A DNA stretch of 64,000 bases, taken from contig NZ_JAKILB010000002.1 of the NCBI RefSeq assembly GCF_023283895.1, positions 310,001-374,000 of the forward strand. Direction: 5' to 3'. Below are positions 63,001-64,000 of this stretch, piece after piece. Every line of letters starts with the position of its first letter. Position 1 is the first letter of the stretch. This DNA comes from Shewanella pneumatophori (GTDB lineage: Bacteria > Pseudomonadota > Gammaproteobacteria > Enterobacterales > Shewanellaceae). The notes below the pieces were generated by a model, which had not been told where the DNA came from, did not search any database, and saw nothing but the letters and a program-made list of their open reading frames with translations. The translations under genes and the position numbers were made by a program.

Positions 63001-63645
63001 AGTCGGTATCCAGTTCTGTGAGTACAAGGTTTGGTTTGAACTAACTGCTTTTTGCGCTAGCTTTTGGTTGTTTACCCAAAACTCAACTTTGGCAGCTAGC
63101 TTACCAACTACCTTGGCTTGGATCGTAGTTGCAGTATCAAGAGTTAGCACTTGGCCTGCCACAGGTGCCAGAATGGATAGCTCGATTGGATCTGGCTCAC
63201 CTGGTTCGCTTGAACATTCAGTTAGCGTCCAAAACCATGAATCAGCGCTTGGTGTTTCCCATACGCCAGGATTGTTCTTGGCAATAAAGCACTGGTTGGC
63301 GTAAGAGACGATATCACCATTGTTAACCTTGGTCTGCCCTGGAATGAAAGCGATGATTTCACCCGGTTCTGGCTCAGGATCGGGCTCTGGTTCAGGTGCT
63401 GGATCACCCGAGCACTCGCTCGCGTCCCAAAACCATGAGCCTGCTTTTGGCGATTCCCAAACACCCGGGTTGTTTTTGGCAATAAAGCATTCGCCATTAA
63501 AAGCAACCATATCGCCATTTTGAACTTTTGTTTCTCCCGGAACAAAAGTAATGATATTCGATGTTAGTGTTGTGTCGGCGGCATACAAGTAGCCACTGAA
63601 CATAACACTGGTCAATGCGACAGTTATTTTATTTATTTTTATCAA
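60025..63645 (-). CDS. Very large secreted GH19 chitinase-type enzyme with binding and Ig-like domains
   Basis: 1206 residues with signal peptide (ending SGYLYA). Order: two chitin-binding CBM5/12-type modules (about 30-80 and 95-145, each with GDIVSYANQCFIAKNNPGVWE-like text and FIAKNNPG..SWFW), joined by a PEPEPDPEPEP linker. Three Ig-like domains follow (about 155-445), the last two very alike, then a third binding module (about 455-510). A region of about 320 residues is unassigned. The GH19 catalytic domain (about 835-1206) has the first catalytic Glu in FLAQSMQET and the GCGWWGRGVIQTTGRQNFG motif. Probably digests chitin outside the cell; peptidoglycan is an alternative. Confidence 0.88.
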   Translation of the reverse strand: MIKINKITVALTSVMFSGYLYAADTTLTSNIITFVPGETKVQNGDMVAFNGECFIAKNNPGVWESPKAGSWFWDASECSGDPAPEPEPDPEPEPGEIIAFIPGQTKVNNGDIVSYANQCFIAKNNPGVWETPSADSWFWTLTECSSEPGEPDPIELSILAPVAGQVLTLDTATTIQAKVVGKLAAKVEFWVNNQKLAQKAVSSNQTLYSQNWIPTAAGSATVKVFVFDKNNQKIEQQSVAVTVKDETEEDFTAPAVRFIAPNNGAIFDETDTVAISVNATDVDDDLTKLVIKANNAQICSFNATYATTYACNWQPTQAGSVNLKAIASDAEGLSSTVSVNITVEAEQEFTAPEVKFISPSHGASFYDTESVAISVNTTDVDDDLATLVIKANNKQICSFDAAQSQVFSCDWQPTQLGGVTLKAIATDAEGLSATSNVTIQIEEEIIDPPVTPPGGLCADFNVYPDWTRGDHATGGDIMVHNNIAYSAVYWTQTVPGSDASWALHLNCDGTEPGTAPLLSLPNPMDPVRLEVAGWPNTLVVASPSTAAPISLRIETSNSADITDVNKLTAGFVSIMEQAAQVEAASIIISSDLLDKATQDNALATSAIAVKDALIKAMDITGNRIDLDEINALSNDLKGWAQAHQLIIATLAPQATYGWSLTIGDFAFDTHSGRQSVWDEASVFTADLLNKLELYKADAANKADFVAFTKSAATQALSSEQWHNALEYVKQVTDFVDTPAMLNQIPTTQAANYFMGDHTSKPQLRKAAFSNVFAILFDQDSEQLSNKIEQYQAAKMPLYYVGETTESGNLTVIEALNRELADAEDAMNNSAFLYETPQSQWIPSTVYKWADFMDGLNAMHNIGVAGNKFWLLDENADDATNIKYAKVAIAAFLAQSMQETIRYNACDENNWSEIKYGAPADYPMSASCGQLGQKYADYGVNPDSGLDHAYSCPRDNKMEVSALTHAKWYGAPAPVFAAPDAVLEERGLLVNGSVGRWTNNGHCNDVPSAVDTSKQVWERDECKVYVDQKAGKFIWDGSSQESVEGCGWWGRGVIQTTGRQNFGTLNHYLGRSHVDPATIGQTIDGVTVEAPPANPLYAELDFCSNPGLICSSEENREIKWIAGLFYWVTSVQAYPDESGQYGNWNYHNELKKYVEGGMKGTEFIDDVSGIVNRGCPALTCSTGEVHNVKERRENFKLVLEQLGLTPQ

Positions 63646-64000
63646 GGATTAGTTCTTCTTTTATTCACTTATCGGAGTCGATAGGTGGATTAATTATTCA
63701 AGATGAGAGTTATAGCTTGCTGCTAATTGGTAGCTCGGTATAACAACTCAATTTGTGATAGATAAAAAATGCGTTACCTATAGCGCTAAAGACATCATTA
63801 AACACGCTGGATAAATAGCCATATGAATAGCTAATATAGGAAACACATTCACGGCGAAGATATCAGCTAGAGGCCTGCAATACACTCAGTTTTTAATGCC
63901 TTAAAGCTCGATAGAATAAATAAGAACCAAACTAGTTTGATTATGTTAAGTTATTGACTTAGGTCGGAATTTTGACTTTGTATTGCCGGCTTGAATTCAC
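63646..64000. other. Region upstream of the GH19 gene
   Basis: 355 bases of promoter-type AT-rich DNA to the window edge. No gene, repeat or operator was recognised. Confidence 0.3.

Noticed and set aside
62762..63304. A 180-codon plus-strand open frame inside the GH19 gene
   Set aside because: Antisense shadow of the Ig-like domains, with low-complexity Ser/Val composition and no Shine-Dalgarno.

Overview
The window looks like a chromosomal segment of a marine gammaproteobacterium, most likely Shewanella or a close relative. The evidence is the torECA operon, the hut/hug heme-uptake cluster with its own TonB-ExbBD, the zapA-6S RNA locus, the ygfB-ubiH-ubiI-gcvTHP order and the many c-type cytochrome and redox genes. 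Base composition looks moderate in GC and gene density is ordinary. No rRNA, intact tRNA, prophage or CRISPR array was recognised.

Layout. 1-2760: torA (cut by the window edge), torC and torE on the minus strand, for anaerobic TMAO respiration. 2934-8873: DUF2956 protein, Fur-controlled hutW, a PACE efflux pump with a divergent LysR regulator, a DUF218 protein, and a RibD-like reductase with a divergent TetR regulator. 8922-17593: iron/heme island. A minus-strand tonB-exbB-exbD-hutB-hutC-hutD run lies divergent from a heme receptor gene followed by hutX and hutZ, with a Fur-type site between. 17707-22161: ABC exporter, lipocalin, fatty-acyl-CoA ligase. 22543-26320: ccoG, a sigma-54 activator and a membrane thioredoxin, with a good sigma-54 promoter and a double palindrome upstream of ccoG. 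26613-30529: LysE exporter, DUF3144 protein, two tandem type IV prepilins, ung and fau.

30530-38512 is the most unusual part. In many gammaproteobacteria fau follows 6S RNA and zapA directly. Here about 8 kb separates them. It holds an uncharacterised three-gene membrane operon (GDPD lipoprotein, large PEGA-tailed membrane protein, membrane protein with DnaJ-type zinc motifs), a pair of small secreted paralogs, and a roughly 103-bp tandem array whose units repeat the 3' end of the 6S RNA gene together with a terminator hairpin. The hairpin stems differ between units but stay paired.

38513-48239 is core housekeeping: ssrS, zapA, ygfB, ubiH, ubiI and the glycine cleavage genes gcvT, gcvH, gcvP, which are unusually far apart and separated by a terminator and a palindromic element. 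48349-51903 is accessory: a UDG-like protein between short direct repeats, a diguanylate cyclase, and a REP-associated transposase among diverged repeats. 52181-55962 holds frmA and frmB (formaldehyde detoxification) with a structured, tRNA-like/attenuator-like element between them, then ndh. The last part (56049-63645) has several uncharacterised genes, a MerC-like protein and a very large secreted GH19 chitinase-type enzyme.

All calls come from reading the sequence and translations. No database search was run, so family names rest on recognised motifs and gene context.
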